Source: Pseudoclavibacter endophyticus
Lineage (GTDB): Bacteria > Actinomycetota > Actinomycetes > Actinomycetales > Microbacteriaceae
Assembly: GCF_008831085.1 (NCBI RefSeq)
Contig: NZ_WBJY01000001.1
Span: 744,001 to 808,000 of the forward strand
Reading direction: 5' to 3'
Length of the DNA: 64,000 nt
Made by a program: the position numbers and the translations under genes. How positions within the stretch are numbered: position 1 is the stretch's first letter; each line of letters opens with the position of its first letter. Shown one piece after another: positions 27,781-37,183 of this stretch. The notes beneath the pieces were generated by a model that was not told where the DNA came from, did not search any database, and saw only the letters and a program-made list of their open reading frames with translations.

Positions 27781-27910
27781 CGGACATTCGCTACCGGACC
27801 TCGGGTCGTGGATGTCCGGTGCGGTAGCGGTGTGCTCGTCGGCGGTGCGGTCCGCTGCGGTAGCGGTGTGCTTCGTCGGCTGGTGAGGTGCGGTGAGGTG
27901 AGGTCCGGTG
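27781..27910. repeat. short direct and inverted repeats between map and infA
   Basis: GCGGTAGCGGTGTGCT occurs twice, at about 27821 and 27857, each followed by a CGTCGGC copy. CGGACAT (27781-27787) and ATGTCCG (27812-27818) form an inverted repeat, and GAGGTGCGGTGAGGTGAGGT is itself repetitive. No coding potential was recognised here. The function is unknown; it may be an operator region or simple-sequence drift upstream of the infA promoter. Confidence 0.45.
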
Positions 27911-27953
27911 CGCCCGGCCGGCTGAGGCGCCCGCATCAACTCGACACGCCGTC

Positions 27954-27982
27954 TTGCCTGAATCCCATCTGCGGTCTAAAGT
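27954..27982 (+). promoter_or_regulatory. sigma-70-type promoter for infA and the alpha operon
   Basis: TTGCCT at 27954-27959, a 17-bp spacer, and TAAAGT at 27977-27982. This is the best two-element promoter in the window. Transcription would start about 100 nt before the infA ATG. Confidence 0.55.
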
Positions 27983-28085
27983 TGACAGTCGGTGTGCGCT
28001 TCGTGCGCGCTTCTTTGCGTGCCCAGCCCCACCGCTCTCATCCGCACGACCAGCGTGCGGTTCAGTAGCAAGCGACAGTGAGGCT

Positions 28086-28307
28086 ATGGCGAAAAAGGAC
28101 GGCGTCATCGAGATCGAGGGCTCGGTCATCGAAGCATTGCCAAACGCGATGTTCCGTGTCGAGCTCTCCAACGGACACAAGGTTCTTGCCCACATCTCGG
28201 GCAAGATGCGACAGCACTACATCCGCATCCTCCCGGAGGACCGCGTGATCGTCGAGCTGAGCCCGTACGACCTGACCCGCGGCCGCATCGTTTACCGCTA
28301 CAAGTAA
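28086..28307 (+). CDS. infA: translation initiation factor IF-1
   Basis: 73-residue OB-fold protein that binds the ribosomal A site during initiation. The sequence begins [20 protein letters not shown] and ends [10 protein letters not shown], essentially the family consensus. First gene of infA-rpmJ-rpsM-rpsK-rpoA-rplQ. A longer open frame upstream exists, but conservation fixes the ATG at 28086. Confidence 0.97.
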   Translation: MAKKDGVIEIEGSVIEALPNAMFRVELSNGHKVLAHISGKMRQHYIRILPEDRVIVELSPYDLTRGRIVYRYK

Positions 28308-28327
28308 CCGCTCGCTGTAAGGAACGG

Positions 28328-28342
28328 CCAGGCGATGCCTGG
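28328..28342 (+). promoter_or_regulatory. small hairpin between infA and rpmJ
   Basis: CCAGGC-GAT-GCCTGG, a perfect 6-bp stem in the 68-nt gap. It is too short for a strong terminator and could modulate rpmJ expression. Confidence 0.3.
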
Positions 28343-28375
28343 CACGAGGCCAGCGATCAAAAGGAATCCACGACG

Positions 28376-28489
28376 ATGAAGGTCAAGCCCAGCGTCAAGA
28401 AAATCTGTGACAAGTGCAAGGTGATTCGTCGCCACGGCCGCGTCATGGTCATTTGCGAGAACCCGCGCCACAAGCAGCGCCAGGGTTAG
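28376..28489 (+). CDS. rpmJ: 50S ribosomal protein L36
   Basis: 37 residues, [21 protein letters not shown] at the start and [10 protein letters not shown] at the end. The zinc ligands C-x2-C, a third Cys and a His are all present, so this is the zinc-binding (C-plus) form. Located directly after infA as usual. Start at the ATG of 28376. Confidence 0.95.
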   Translation: MKVKPSVKKICDKCKVIRRHGRVMVICENPRHKQRQG

Positions 28490-28697
28490 CTCGCAGCGGG
28501 TCCGCCCGCACCCCGCGCCGCCGCGTCTGTCGCTGGCGGCACGGGACAACTCAATATCGAACAGCAGCGTCGAGAACCGCCGGCCGCAGCATCCATCGAA
28601 GGGATTCACGGATGCCGCGTCACGTGGCGGGGACACCCTCGGACCGGGGCCGAGGCCCAGACGCTGCCCCACACCCCGCACCACCAGGAGATATCCC
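28490..28697 (+). other. 208-bp leader region before rpsM
   Basis: No gene seen. It contains several GC-rich inverted segments, for example CCTCGG with CCGAGG around 28647-28665, and ends with AGGAG before the rpsM ATG. The length and structure would suit a ribosomal-protein leader, but no specific class was recognised. Confidence 0.3.
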
Positions 28698-29072
28698 ATG
28701 GCACGTCTCGCAGGCGTCGACCTCCCGCGCGAAAAGCGCGTGGAGATCGCACTCACCTACATCTACGGCGTCGGCCGTACGCGCGCGCTCAAGACCCTCG
28801 CCGACACCGAGATCAACGGCAACACCCGCGTGAAGGACCTCAGCGACGAGCAGCTCGTCGCCCTCCGTGACTACATCGAGGGCAGCTTCAAGGTCGAGGG
28901 TGACCTCCGCCGTGAGGTCGCCGCCGACATCCGCCGCAAGGTCGAGATCGGTAGCTACGAGGGCCTGCGCCACCGTCGCGGCCTTCCCGTCCGCGGTCAG
29001 CGCACCAAGACGAACGCCCGCACCCGCAAGGGTCCGAAGCGTACCGTCGCCGGCAAGAAGAAGGCGCGCTAG
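28698..29072 (+). CDS. rpsM: 30S ribosomal protein S13
   Basis: 124 residues; starts [26 protein letters not shown] and ends in a lysine-rich KKAR tail after [21 protein letters not shown], typical of S13. It sits at the head of the 30S subunit near the A and P sites. AGGAG precedes the ATG. Followed 42 bp later by rpsK. Confidence 0.97.
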   Translation: MARLAGVDLPREKRVEIALTYIYGVGRTRALKTLADTEINGNTRVKDLSDEQLVALRDYIEGSFKVEGDLRREVAADIRRKVEIGSYEGLRHRRGLPVRGQRTKTNARTRKGPKRTVAGKKKAR

Positions 29073-29114
29073 CCGACGGGCTGCGCATCGCCGAACGATC
29101 TGTAGGAGAACACA

Positions 29115-29513
29115 TTGGCTACCCCAAAGTCGGCCGCACGCAAGCCGCGCCGCAAGGACAAGAAGAACATCGCCGTGGGCCAGGCCCACATCAAGTCGAC
29201 GTTCAACAACACGATCATCTCGATCACCGACCCGACTGGTGCCGTCGTGACCTGGGCCTCCTCGGGCGGGGTCGGGTTCAAGGGCTCGCGCAAGTCGACG
29301 CCGTTCGCCGCGCAGCTCGCCGCCGAGTCGGCCGCGCGCCAGGCGCAGGAGCACGGCATGAAGAAGGTGGACGTTTTCGTGAAGGGTCCTGGTTCGGGCC
29401 GAGAGACCGCCATCCGGTCGCTGCAGGCCACCGGCCTCGAGGTCGGTTCGATCAATGACGTGACGCCGCAGGCGCACAACGGCTGCCGTCCGCCGAAGCG
29501 CCGCCGCGTCTAA
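29115..29513 (+). CDS. rpsK: 30S ribosomal protein S11
   Basis: 132 residues starting at a TTG (29115) with AGGAG eight bases upstream; the conserved S11 core [19 protein letters not shown] and the C-terminal [17 protein letters not shown] end (here [14 protein letters not shown]) leave no doubt. In many actinobacteria rpsD follows, but here rpoA comes next after a hairpin. Confidence 0.97.
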   Translation: MATPKSAARKPRRKDKKNIAVGQAHIKSTFNNTIISITDPTGAVVTWASSGGVGFKGSRKSTPFAAQLAAESAARQAQEHGMKKVDVFVKGPGSGRETAIRSLQATGLEVGSINDVTPQAHNGCRPPKRRRV

Positions 29514-29519
29514 CACCTT

Positions 29520-29556
29520 CCACCACGGGCTTCCTTTCGGGGGAGCCCTGCGGTGG
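29520..29556 (+). terminator. hairpin between rpsK and rpoA
   Basis: CCACCACGGGCTTCC and GGGGGAGCCCTGCGGTGG pair around a TTTC loop with a few mismatches. There is no U-tract, so it may be an attenuator or processing site rather than a full terminator. It sits where rpsD lies in other actinobacteria. Confidence 0.45.
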
Positions 29557-29658
29557 TTCCCGGACCTCCCGTCGTCCTCTGCCCCGCCGCGCCTCGTCTC
29601 CCGCACCGCGCCCTCGTGAATCGTCATATAGCGGACGACTCGCCGAAAGGAACCAATC

Positions 29659-30654
29659 GTGCTTATCGCACAGCGCCCCACCCTCACCGAAGAGAACATC
29701 GCAGAGAATCGCTCGCGATTCATCATCGAGCCCCTCGAGCCCGGCTTCGGCTACACCCTCGGCAACTCGCTTCGCCGTACCCTCCTGAGCTCGATCCCCG
29801 GTGCCGCAGTCACGTCGATCCGCGTTGACGGCGTGCTGCACGAGTTCTCCACGATCCCCGAGATCAAGGAGGACGTGACCGAGATCATCCTGGCTATCAA
29901 GCAGCTGGTTGTCTCGTCGGAGCACGACGAGCCGATCACGGCGTACCTGCGCAAGACGGGCGCGGGCGAGGCCACGGCCGCCGACATCTCGGTGCCCGCC
30001 GGCGTCGAGGTGCACAACCCGGAACTCGTGATCGCCACGCTCGGTGAAGATGCGAAGTTCGAGCTCGAGCTCACGATCGAGCGCGGCCGGGGCTACGTCT
30101 CTGCCGTGCAGAACCGGAACGAGTACTCGGAGGCCGGGCAGATTCCGGTCGACTCGATCTACTCGCCCGTGCTGAAGGTCACGTACCGCGTCGAGGCCAC
30201 GCGTGCCGGTGAGCGCACCGACTTCGACCGCCTCGTGGTCGACGTCGAGACGAAGCCGGCCATCTCGCCCCGCGATGCCATCGCCTCGGCGGGCCGCACG
30301 CTCGTCGAGCTCTTCAGCCTCGCGCGCGAGCTGAACGAGGAGTCGGAGGGCATCGAGCTCGGCCCGACCCCGATCGAAACCGGCGACTCGACCGAGCTCG
30401 CGATGCCGATCGAGGATCTCGACCTGTCGGTTCGCTCGTACAACTGCCTCAAGCGCGAGGGCATCGACACGGTGGCCGAGCTGGTCGCGCTGAGCGAGAC
30501 GCAGCTCATGAACATCCGCAACTTCGGCCAGAAGTCGGTCGACGAGGTGCGGGACAAGCTCACCGAAATGGGCCTGTCGCTGAAGGACAGCGTGCCCGGG
30601 TTCGAGGGCGCGCACTTCTACGGCGCCGGCGACGATAGCGGCGAGTACATCTAA
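29659..30654 (+). CDS. rpoA: DNA-directed RNA polymerase alpha subunit
   Basis: 331 residues from a GTG preceded by AAAGGAA. The N-terminal dimerisation domain includes [25 protein letters not shown]; the C-terminal domain that contacts UP elements and activators contains [22 protein letters not shown] and [14 protein letters not shown]. It ends in an acidic tail. Essential core RNA polymerase subunit. Confidence 0.98.
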   Translation: MLIAQRPTLTEENIAENRSRFIIEPLEPGFGYTLGNSLRRTLLSSIPGAAVTSIRVDGVLHEFSTIPEIKEDVTEIILAIKQLVVSSEHDEPITAYLRKTGAGEATAADISVPAGVEVHNPELVIATLGEDAKFELELTIERGRGYVSAVQNRNEYSEAGQIPVDSIYSPVLKVTYRVEATRAGERTDFDRLVVDVETKPAISPRDAIASAGRTLVELFSLARELNEESEGIELGPTPIETGDSTELAMPIEDLDLSVRSYNCLKREGIDTVAELVALSETQLMNIRNFGQKSVDEVRDKLTEMGLSLKDSVPGFEGAHFYGAGDDSGEYI

Positions 30655-30699
30655 ACCCGGGCCGCGCAGCCCGAATCCACCCGAGAGAGAACAGTAGTC

Positions 30700-31290
30700 A
30701 TGCCTCAGCCCACCAAGGGACCCCGCATCGGTGGCAGCCCCGCCCACCAGCGGAAGATCCTCGCGAACCTCGCTGCTCAGCTCTTCGAGCACAAGCGGAT
30801 CCAGACCACCGAGACAAAGGCGAAGCGCGTGCAGCCGCTCGCCGAGCGCTTCATCACGTTCGCGAAGCGCGGCGACCTGCACGCTCGCCGTCGCGTGCTG
30901 CAGCAGATCGGCGACAAGGGCATCGTGCACGAGCTCTTCACCGAGATCGCGCCGCTCATGGAAGGCCGCGAGGGCGGGTACACCCGTATCGTCAAGACTG
31001 GCTTCCGCAAGGGCGACAACGCGCCGATGGCCGTGATCGAGCTCGTGCTCGAACCGGTCGCGCCGAAGTCGTCCGTCCCGGCTCCCGCCACCGCGGAAGA
31101 CGAGGACGAGGACCTCGAGAGCGCCGAGTCTGCCGAGAGCGCGGAATCGGCTGAGAGTGCCGATTCGGCTGAGAGCGCAGAGTCGGCTGAGAGCGCCGAG
31201 TCGGCTGAGAGCGCAGAGGACGAGGCCGACGCCGCCGAGGACGACGAGGCTGAGGACGCCGAAGCCGACGCCGAGGCCGAGGACAAGTAG
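30700..31290 (+). CDS. rplQ: 50S ribosomal protein L17 with long acidic Ser-Ala-Glu tail
   Basis: The first ~120 residues are a normal L17 ([58 protein letters not shown]). A tail of about 70 residues follows, made of repeated S-A-E units and then Asp/Glu/Ala runs, taking the protein to 196 residues. Acidic L17 extensions occur in actinobacteria, but a repeat of this kind is striking for a basic rRNA-binding protein. A strong hairpin follows the stop. Confidence 0.95.
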   Translation: MPQPTKGPRIGGSPAHQRKILANLAAQLFEHKRIQTTETKAKRVQPLAERFITFAKRGDLHARRRVLQQIGDKGIVHELFTEIAPLMEGREGGYTRIVKTGFRKGDNAPMAVIELVLEPVAPKSSVPAPATAEDEDEDLESAESAESAESAESADSAESAESAESAESAESAEDEADAAEDDEAEDAEADAEAEDK

Positions 31291-31313
31291 ACCCGACCGG
31301 TCGACAACGCCGT

Positions 31314-31343
31314 GAAGGGGCTCGCATTCGTGCGGGCCCCTTC
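31314..31343 (+). terminator. terminator-like hairpin after rplQ
   Basis: GAAGGGGCTCGCA and TGCGGGCCCCTTC pair around a TTCG tetraloop with one G-U wobble. This is a very stable 13-bp stem, but no U-tract follows. It probably ends or attenuates the alpha operon before truA. Confidence 0.65.
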
Positions 31344-31418
31344 CGCGTGCGATGGCGATGTGTCCACACTGGGACATCACGGTGCGACACCGAACGCGAA
31401 CGAGAGGAAGATGGCCGC

Positions 31419-32294
31419 ATGGATTCGCCGGTTCGCATCCGACTCGACATCGCCTACGACGGCACGGCGTTCAGCGGTTGGGCGGTGCAACCGGGCTTGC
31501 GGACGGTGCAGGGAACGCTCGAAGACGCCTTGCGCATCCTGTATCGCGATCTGCCGGAGGACGGCGCCCTGCTCACGGTGGCGGGCCGCACTGACGCGGG
31601 CGTGCACGCGCTCGGCCAGGTCGCGCACCTCGACCTGCGCGCCGATCAGTGGGCTGCGACCACGAGGCGCGCGGCGAAGACCGAGCCTCCGGACGCGTTC
31701 GTGCGACGTATGGCCGGCATCATCGGCAATGACGCGGATGTCGTAGTGACGAAGGCCGCGATCGCTCCGGCCGGCTTCGATGCGCGGTTCTCGGCGACCT
31801 GGCGGCGTTACGAATACCGCCTCGCCGACCTCGCGACGCCGCCGAACCCCCTGGAGCGCCACCGCACCGCGTTGGTCCGCGGGCACCTCGACGTCGACCG
31901 CATGAACGAGGCGGCACGCATGCTCGTCGGGCTCCACGACTTCGCGGGCTTCTGCCGCCCCCGCGCGGGAGCGACCACCGTGCGCACCCTGCAGCGGTTC
32001 GAGTGGCGGCGCAGCGAGCGCGGAACGTTCATTGCCGACGTCCAGGCCGACGCGTTCTGTCACTCGATGGTGCGCTCGCTCGTCGGGATGTGCGCGGCAG
32101 TCGGGCAGGGCAGGCTCGCGGTCGACCGCGTGTCTGAGTTGCTGGAGGTCAGCGAGCGATCGAACGCCTTCGCGGTCCTGCCCGCCCGGGGTCTCACGCT
32201 GACTGCGGTGGGCTATCCCGATGACCCGGATCTCGCGGCGCGACAGGAGGCGACGCGCGCAAAACGCCCGGCGTTGCGCGTCGTGGGCGGCTGA
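31419..32294 (+). CDS. truA: tRNA pseudouridine(38-40) synthase
   Basis: Converts uridines 38-40 of the anticodon arm to pseudouridine. 291 residues from the ATG at 31419, supported by GAGGAAG nine bases upstream; an ATG 24 codons earlier adds non-conserved sequence. The catalytic aspartate is in [18 protein letters not shown], and the core [15 protein letters not shown] and [16 protein letters not shown] ([15 protein letters not shown]) motifs are present. A central insertion (~residues 72-100) is rich in Arg/Ala. Confidence 0.95.
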   Translation: MDSPVRIRLDIAYDGTAFSGWAVQPGLRTVQGTLEDALRILYRDLPEDGALLTVAGRTDAGVHALGQVAHLDLRADQWAATTRRAAKTEPPDAFVRRMAGIIGNDADVVVTKAAIAPAGFDARFSATWRRYEYRLADLATPPNPLERHRTALVRGHLDVDRMNEAARMLVGLHDFAGFCRPRAGATTVRTLQRFEWRRSERGTFIADVQADAFCHSMVRSLVGMCAAVGQGRLAVDRVSELLEVSERSNAFAVLPARGLTLTAVGYPDDPDLAARQEATRAKRPALRVVGG

Positions 32295-32296
32295 GC

Positions 32297-32302
32297 TAGA
32301 CT
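32297..32302 (+). promoter_or_regulatory. -10 box upstream of rplM
   Basis: TAGACT just after the truA stop. Transcription from it would give a leader of about 137 nt before the rplM ATG at 32446, unlike the leaderless genes nearby. The leader might carry feedback control by L13 or S9, but this is inference only. Confidence 0.4.
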
Positions 32303-32445
32303 CGCGGGGTTGTCTGCATGCATCCGTGCGTGCGACCGCGAAGTTGAGCCCTCGACTGCGCGATTCCGACCTCGACACGTTGGAACGAATCGTGCGACCG
32401 AGCGGGATTCACGAACCTCTCACTCCGATCGAAAGCAGTACACGC

Positions 32446-32886
32446 ATGCGTACCTACACGCCCAAGGGCGAGATCACGCGCGACTGGGTCGTCATCGACG
32501 CCACCGACGTCGTGCTCGGCCGCCTGGCCACCCACGCCGCCGCCATCCTGCGAGGCAAGCACAAGCCCACGTTCGCGCAGCACCTCGACATGGGCGACTT
32601 CGTCATCGTCGTCAACGCCGACAAGGTCGCGCTCACGGGGCAGAAGCTCGTGCAGAAGCTCGCTTACCGTCACTCGGGGTATCCGGGCGGTCTGCGCTCG
32701 GAGAACTACTCCGAAATGCTCGAGAAGCACCCCACCCGCGCCGTCGAAAAGGCGATCCGCGGCATGCTGCCGAAGAACTCGCTCGGCCGCGCCCAGTTCA
32801 AGAAGCTGAAGGTGTACGCCGGCGCCGAGCATCCGCACGCCGCGCAGCAGCCCAAGGCCTACGTCTTCGACCAGGTCGCCCAGTAG
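32446..32886 (+). CDS. rplM: 50S ribosomal protein L13
   Basis: 146 residues. Conserved motifs [45 protein letters not shown] and [13 protein letters not shown] are the L13 core. Early assembly protein of the 50S subunit. Paired with rpsI 24 bp downstream, the standard arrangement. Confidence 0.97.
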   Translation: MRTYTPKGEITRDWVVIDATDVVLGRLATHAAAILRGKHKPTFAQHLDMGDFVIVVNADKVALTGQKLVQKLAYRHSGYPGGLRSENYSEMLEKHPTRAVEKAIRGMLPKNSLGRAQFKKLKVYAGAEHPHAAQQPKAYVFDQVAQ

Positions 32887-32910
32887 CGGCAGCGACGAAG
32901 GAGCATCGAC

Positions 32911-33411
32911 ATGGCAGAAACCCAGACCACTGAGACCGACGAGCAGCTTACGAGCTACTCCACTGCGACGCCCGCGGGTGCCGCCGAACAGGGCGAGACC
33001 GAGACCCCTCGGCCCGCGCTCAACGTTCCCGGCGCGGCCGTCGGCCGGCGCAAGCAGGCAATCGCGCGCGTTCGCCTCGTGCCCGGCACCGGCACCTACA
33101 CGGTGAACGGCCGCACGCTCGAGGAGTACTTCCCCAACAAGCTGCACCAGCAGCTCATCAACGACCCGTTCACGGTCCTCGAGCTCGGTGACGCGTACGA
33201 CGTCATCGCGCTGATCCACGGTGGTGGCCCTTCGGGCCAGGCCGGCGCGCTGCGCCTCGGCATCGCGCGTGCGCTCAATCAGATCGACCGCGAGCACAAC
33301 CGCCCCGAGCTCAAGAAGGCCGGGTTCCTGTCGCGCGACGCCCGCGTGAAGGAGCGCAAGAAGGCTGGTCTCAAGAAGGCCCGCAAGGCACCTCAGTACT
33401 CGAAGCGCTAA
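32911..33411 (+). CDS. rpsI: 30S ribosomal protein S9
   Basis: 166 residues. The conserved domain starts around residue 46 ([18 protein letters not shown]) and ends with [12 protein letters not shown], whose C-terminal Lys-Arg reaches the P-site tRNA. The first ~45 residues are an acidic Thr/Glu-rich extension common in actinobacterial S9 proteins. GGAG precedes the ATG. glmM follows 17 bp downstream. Confidence 0.97.
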   Translation: MAETQTTETDEQLTSYSTATPAGAAEQGETETPRPALNVPGAAVGRRKQAIARVRLVPGTGTYTVNGRTLEEYFPNKLHQQLINDPFTVLELGDAYDVIALIHGGGPSGQAGALRLGIARALNQIDREHNRPELKKAGFLSRDARVKERKKAGLKKARKAPQYSKR

Positions 33412-33428
33412 TCGGGGAACCGGTCAGC

Positions 33429-34793
33429 ATGGCTCGACTGTTCGGAACGGACGGTGTTCGAGGTCTCGCCAACGGGCTTCTCAGCGTAGAGCTCGCGGTG
33501 AGTCTTGCTCAGGCCGCAGCGATAGTGCTCGCGCGCGATACGCGCGAGCGCAAGCTGCGGCCTCGAGCCGTTCTCGCTCGCGATCCACGTGTCTCCGGCG
33601 AGTTCCTCAGCGCCGCGGTGGCCGCGGGGCTGGCGTCGTCCGGCGTCGACGTGCTCGACGCTGGCGTCATCCCCACGCCCGCCGCGGCCTTCCTGACGGC
33701 CGACATCCAGGCCGACTTCGGGGTGATGATCTCGGCGTCGCACAACGCGGCCCCGGACAACGGCATCAAGTTCTTCGCGCGCGGCGGCCACAAGCTGCGC
33801 GACGAGCTCGAGGACGAGATCACCGCCGAGCTCGACGGTGAGATGCTGCGTCCGACCGGCTCATGCGTCGGGCGCATCACCCGGTTCGCCGACGCGGAGG
33901 ACCGCTACGCGCTGCACCTGCTCCAGACCCTGCAGCAGCGCCCCGACGGCAAAGCGCCGCTCGAGGGGCTCAGCATCGTGCTCGACTGCGCGCACGGCGC
34001 GGCGGCCGGTGTCTCGCCCCAGGTGTTCACGGATGCCGGTGCTCGCGTGACGGTCATCGGCAACGCGCCCGACGGCTTGAACATCAACGATGGCGTCGGG
34101 TCGACCCACCTCGACCATCTCCGAAGCGTCGTCGTGGCGGAAGGCGCCGACCTCGGCATCGCCCATGACGGCGATGCCGATCGCTGCCTCGCGGTCGACG
34201 CGAACGGCCAGACCGTCGACGGGGACCAGATCATGGCGATCCTCGCGCTGTCGATGCAGCGGCGCGGCCAGCTCACCGACAACAAGCTCGTCGCAACGGT
34301 CATGTCCAACCTGGGGCTGAAGCTCGCGATGCGCAAGGCCGGCATCTCGATGATCGAGACCGCGGTCGGCGACCGGTACGTGCTGGCAGAGCTCAACACG
34401 CGGGGCCTCGCCCTCGGCGGCGAGCAGTCGGGCCACGTGATCATGACGAGCCACGGCACCACCGGCGACGGCATCCTTACCGGGCTGCACCTGGCCTCGG
34501 TCGTCGCGGCGACCGGAAAGCCGCTGCACGAGCTCGCCACGGTCATGCGCGTGTATCCGCAGGTGCTCGTGAACGTGCGCGGCGTGCGCAAAGACGACTG
34601 CAAGGAAGACGAGGCCGTGCAGCGCGCCGTTGCCGACGTCGAGGGGAAGCTCGGCGAGCGCGGGCGGGTTCTGCTGCGGCCGAGCGGAACCGAGCCGGTC
34701 GTGCGCGTCATGGTCGAGGCCCCGGACGAGCTGCTGGCGCAGGACTATGCCGAGCACCTCGCGGGCGTCGTGCGGGAGCGGCTCGCACTGTAG
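33429..34793 (+). CDS. glmM: phosphoglucosamine mutase
   Basis: Interconverts glucosamine-6-phosphate and glucosamine-1-phosphate for UDP-GlcNAc synthesis. 454 residues. The phospho-serine is S104 in [12 protein letters not shown], the Mg2+-binding loop is [10 protein letters not shown], and the substrate loop is [10 protein letters not shown]. Its substrate is made by GlmS (41.2 kb) and its product feeds the MurA substrate pathway (1.8 kb). A compact GACGCGC/GCGCGTC hairpin follows the stop. Confidence 0.96.
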   Translation: MARLFGTDGVRGLANGLLSVELAVSLAQAAAIVLARDTRERKLRPRAVLARDPRVSGEFLSAAVAAGLASSGVDVLDAGVIPTPAAAFLTADIQADFGVMISASHNAAPDNGIKFFARGGHKLRDELEDEITAELDGEMLRPTGSCVGRITRFADAEDRYALHLLQTLQQRPDGKAPLEGLSIVLDCAHGAAAGVSPQVFTDAGARVTVIGNAPDGLNINDGVGSTHLDHLRSVVVAEGADLGIAHDGDADRCLAVDANGQTVDGDQIMAILALSMQRRGQLTDNKLVATVMSNLGLKLAMRKAGISMIETAVGDRYVLAELNTRGLALGGEQSGHVIMTSHGTTGDGILTGLHLASVVAATGKPLHELATVMRVYPQVLVNVRGVRKDDCKEDEAVQRAVADVEGKLGERGRVLLRPSGTEPVVRVMVEAPDELLAQDYAEHLAGVVRERLAL

Positions 34794-34800
34794 AGGGCCG

Positions 34801-34816
34801 GACGCGCGAGCGCGTC
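34801..34816 (+). terminator. terminator-like hairpin after glmM
   Basis: GACGCGC-GA-GCGCGTC, 7-bp stem with a minimal loop, eight bases after the glmM stop. No U-tract. Confidence 0.4.
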
Positions 34817-34870
34817 GCCCGCGTCGCAACGATGAAGAGTGCGGTCTGTTCACGACCGTCGTCGTGGGCC

Positions 34871-34876
34871 TACGCT
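34871..34876 (+). promoter_or_regulatory. -10 box of the mannitol operon
   Basis: TACGCT six bases before the ATG at 34883, which opens a 38-codon frame ending on the mtlA start. The position predicts a leaderless message for that small ORF. Confidence 0.5.
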
Positions 34877-34882
34877 GATGCC

Positions 34883-34999
34883 ATGAAGCCATGGTGGCTT
34901 CCGCATCGGCCGACGGTGTTCGCTCCCGGTCACGCACGACGACGTCCAGTCCGTGACCGCCGCCCCACCACGCGGCCCCGGCACCGGGAGGACTCATGA
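34883..34999 (+). CDS. candidate leader peptide of the mannitol operon (38 residues)
   Basis: ATG at 34883 starts a 38-codon frame (MKPWWLPHRPTVFAPG, then very Arg/Pro-rich). Its TGA overlaps the mtlA ATG as ATGA. The start sits six bases after TACGCT, the same leaderless spacing as at proven genes in this window. The composition is not that of a folded protein; the Arg/Pro-rich end could slow ribosomes. It could equally be an untranslated leader, as mtlA has GGGAGG upstream of its own start. Confidence 0.45.
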   Translation: MKPWWLPHRPTVFAPGHARRRPVRDRRPTTRPRHREDS

Positions 35000-37179
35000 C
35001 CGTGACCACAGACGCCGCGACCAGAGAGCCGAGGAGCGGCGCGCGCGTCGCCGTCCAGAAGTTCGGTACGTTCCTCAGCGGGATGATCATGCCGAACATC
35101 CCCGCGCTCATCGCGTGGGGCATCATCACGGCCTTCTTCATCCCGGAAGGCTGGACGCCGAACGAGGGGCTCGCGACCCTCGTCGACCCGACCATCCATT
35201 ACTTGCTCCCGCTGCTCATCGCCAACACGGGCGGGCGGATGGTGCACGGCGTCCGTGGCGGCGTCGTCGGCACGATCGCCACGATGGGCGTCATCGCCGG
35301 CTCCGACTTCCTCGTCGACCAGTTCAACGCGACATTGCCTGCGGGCGAGGACGAGCTCGGCCAGGTGCACATGTTCATCGGCGCCATGATCATGGGCCCG
35401 CTCGCGGCCTGGATCATGAAGCAGCTCGACAAGCTCTGGGACGGCAAGATCCGCGCGGGCTTCGAGATGCTCGTCAACATGTTCTCGGCGGGCATCGCCG
35501 GCTTCGGGCTCGCCGTCGCGGGCTTCTTCCTTCTCGCACCCGCCGTGAACTGGCTCATGGACGTGCTCGGCACCGCGGTCGAATGGCTCATCAACACGGG
35601 GCTGCTGCCGCTCGTGAGCATCCTCGTCGAACCCGCGAAGGTGTTCTTCCTCAACAATGCCATCAACCACGGCGTGCTCACGCCGCTCGGCACGCAGATG
35701 GCCGCCGATCAGGGCAAGTCGATCCTGTTCCTCATCGAGGCGAACCCGGGCCCGGGCCTCGGCATCCTCGTGGCCTTTACGGTGTTCGGCGTCGGCGCGG
35801 CGCGGGCTACGGCGCCAGGCGCCGCGATCATCCACTTCTTCGGCGGCATCCACGAGATCTACTTCCCGTACGTGCTCATGAAGCCCGCGCTGCTCATCGC
35901 GGTGATCCTCGGCGGCGCCACCGGGGTCACGACGAACATGCTCTTCGACTCCGGCCTCCGCGCCCCGGCTGCACCCGGTTCGATCATCTCGGTGTTGGCT
36001 CAGACCGCCTCCGACTCGTACGTCGGCGTGATCCTCTCAGTCGTCCTCTCGGCCGCCGTCACATTCGCCGTGGCCGCGCTCATCCTCCGGGCGACGCGCA
36101 AGGCCGACTTGGCAGCCGAGAACGGCGACGCGCTGTCGGCGGCGATCGCGAAGACCGAGTCGAACAAGGGCCGCAGGTCGGAGGCGCTGTCGGGGCTCGC
36201 GGGCGGCGCGGCGGGAGCCGGGGCCGTCGACGTGGCCACGGACGGCGGCTCGCTCGAGGAGGTCATCGGCTCCCGCGACGTCAGCAGCGTGATCTTCGCC
36301 TGTGATGCCGGCATGGGTTCGAGCGCGATGGGCGCCAACGTGCTGCGCACGAAGTTCCGGAAGGCGGGGCTCGGCGACATCGACGTGACGAACGTCGCGA
36401 TCGCGAACCTCGACGAGACCCCCGACATCGTCTTCACGCACAAGGACCTCACCGACAGGGCCCGCCAGCGGGCCTCCAGCCCCGTTCACGTCTCGGTCGA
36501 CAACTTCATGTCGGCCCCGGTGTACGACGAGGTCGTCGAGATCGTACGGCGCCGGCGCGAGGGCGGGGGAGCGGAGCCCGGCCTTGACGCGGAGTCCGGC
36601 CAAGACGCGGAGTCGGGCCAGGACGCGGAGTCAGGCAGGAGCGCGGTCCCCGTGCCAGTGGCCGCGGAGCCCGAGGCGGCCGCGGAGGCCCGGGCTGCCG
36701 TGGAGCCGGGCGCTGCCGGCCCGTCGCAGGCCACCGCCGGCGGACCGATCCTCACGCCCGACCGGATCCGGGCCGACGGCGTGGCGGCCAGCATGGACGA
36801 CGCCATCGGCGAGGCGGCTCAGTTCCTCATCGAGGCCGGTGCCGTCGACCCGTCGTACGAGCAGGCGATGCGCGATCGCGAGGCGAGCGTCTCCACCTAC
36901 ATGGGCAACCTGCTCGCGATCCCGCACGGCACGAACGAGGCGAAGGACAGCATCCACGCGTCGGCGTTGAGCTTCGTGCGATACGACCAGCCGATCGACT
37001 GGGCCGGTGACGAGGTGCGCTTCGTCGTGGGCATCGCCGGGAAGGATGGCGGGCACCTCGCGATCCTGCAGAGGATCGCGATCATCTTCAGCGACGAGTC
37101 GAAGGTGCAGGAGCTGCTTGACGCGCCCGATGAGGTCGCGCTGCTGGCACTGCTCGAATCGGTCAACGAGCGAGACTGA
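34996..37179 (+). CDS. mtlA: PTS mannitol transporter, EIICBA
   Basis: Imports and phosphorylates mannitol to mannitol-1-phosphate. 727 residues in the order IIC-IIB-IIA. The membrane IIC domain (about residues 15-380) contains the GPGLGILVAF and EIYFPYVLMKP regions. The IIB phosphorylation cysteine is C436 in FACDAGMGSSAMG, and the IIA histidine is H644 in AIPHGTNEAKDSI. A disordered Ala/Glu/Pro linker between IIB and IIA holds three copies of D-A-E-S-G. MtlD follows after four bases. HPr and enzyme I are not in this window. Confidence 0.96.
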   Translation: MTVTTDAATREPRSGARVAVQKFGTFLSGMIMPNIPALIAWGIITAFFIPEGWTPNEGLATLVDPTIHYLLPLLIANTGGRMVHGVRGGVVGTIATMGVIAGSDFLVDQFNATLPAGEDELGQVHMFIGAMIMGPLAAWIMKQLDKLWDGKIRAGFEMLVNMFSAGIAGFGLAVAGFFLLAPAVNWLMDVLGTAVEWLINTGLLPLVSILVEPAKVFFLNNAINHGVLTPLGTQMAADQGKSILFLIEANPGPGLGILVAFTVFGVGAARATAPGAAIIHFFGGIHEIYFPYVLMKPALLIAVILGGATGVTTNMLFDSGLRAPAAPGSIISVLAQTASDSYVGVILSVVLSAAVTFAVAALILRATRKADLAAENGDALSAAIAKTESNKGRRSEALSGLAGGAAGAGAVDVATDGGSLEEVIGSRDVSSVIFACDAGMGSSAMGANVLRTKFRKAGLGDIDVTNVAIANLDETPDIVFTHKDLTDRARQRASSPVHVSVDNFMSAPVYDEVVEIVRRRREGGGAEPGLDAESGQDAESGQDAESGRSAVPVPVAAEPEAAAEARAAVEPGAAGPSQATAGGPILTPDRIRADGVAASMDDAIGEAAQFLIEAGAVDPSYEQAMRDREASVSTYMGNLLAIPHGTNEAKDSIHASALSFVRYDQPIDWAGDEVRFVVGIAGKDGGHLAILQRIAIIFSDESKVQELLDAPDEVALLALLESVNERD

Positions 37180-37183
37180 GAGC

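Noticed and set aside
29452..31380. 642-codon minus-strand frame over rpoA and rplQ
   Set aside because: Mirror of strong codon bias on the plus strand. rpoA and rplQ are unambiguous, and the antisense product is low complexity.
32310..32933. 207-codon frame starting at a TTG seven bases after the rplM promoter box
   Set aside because: It runs out of frame through the whole of rplM, with Arg/His-rich composition and no homology-like motif; most likely chance.
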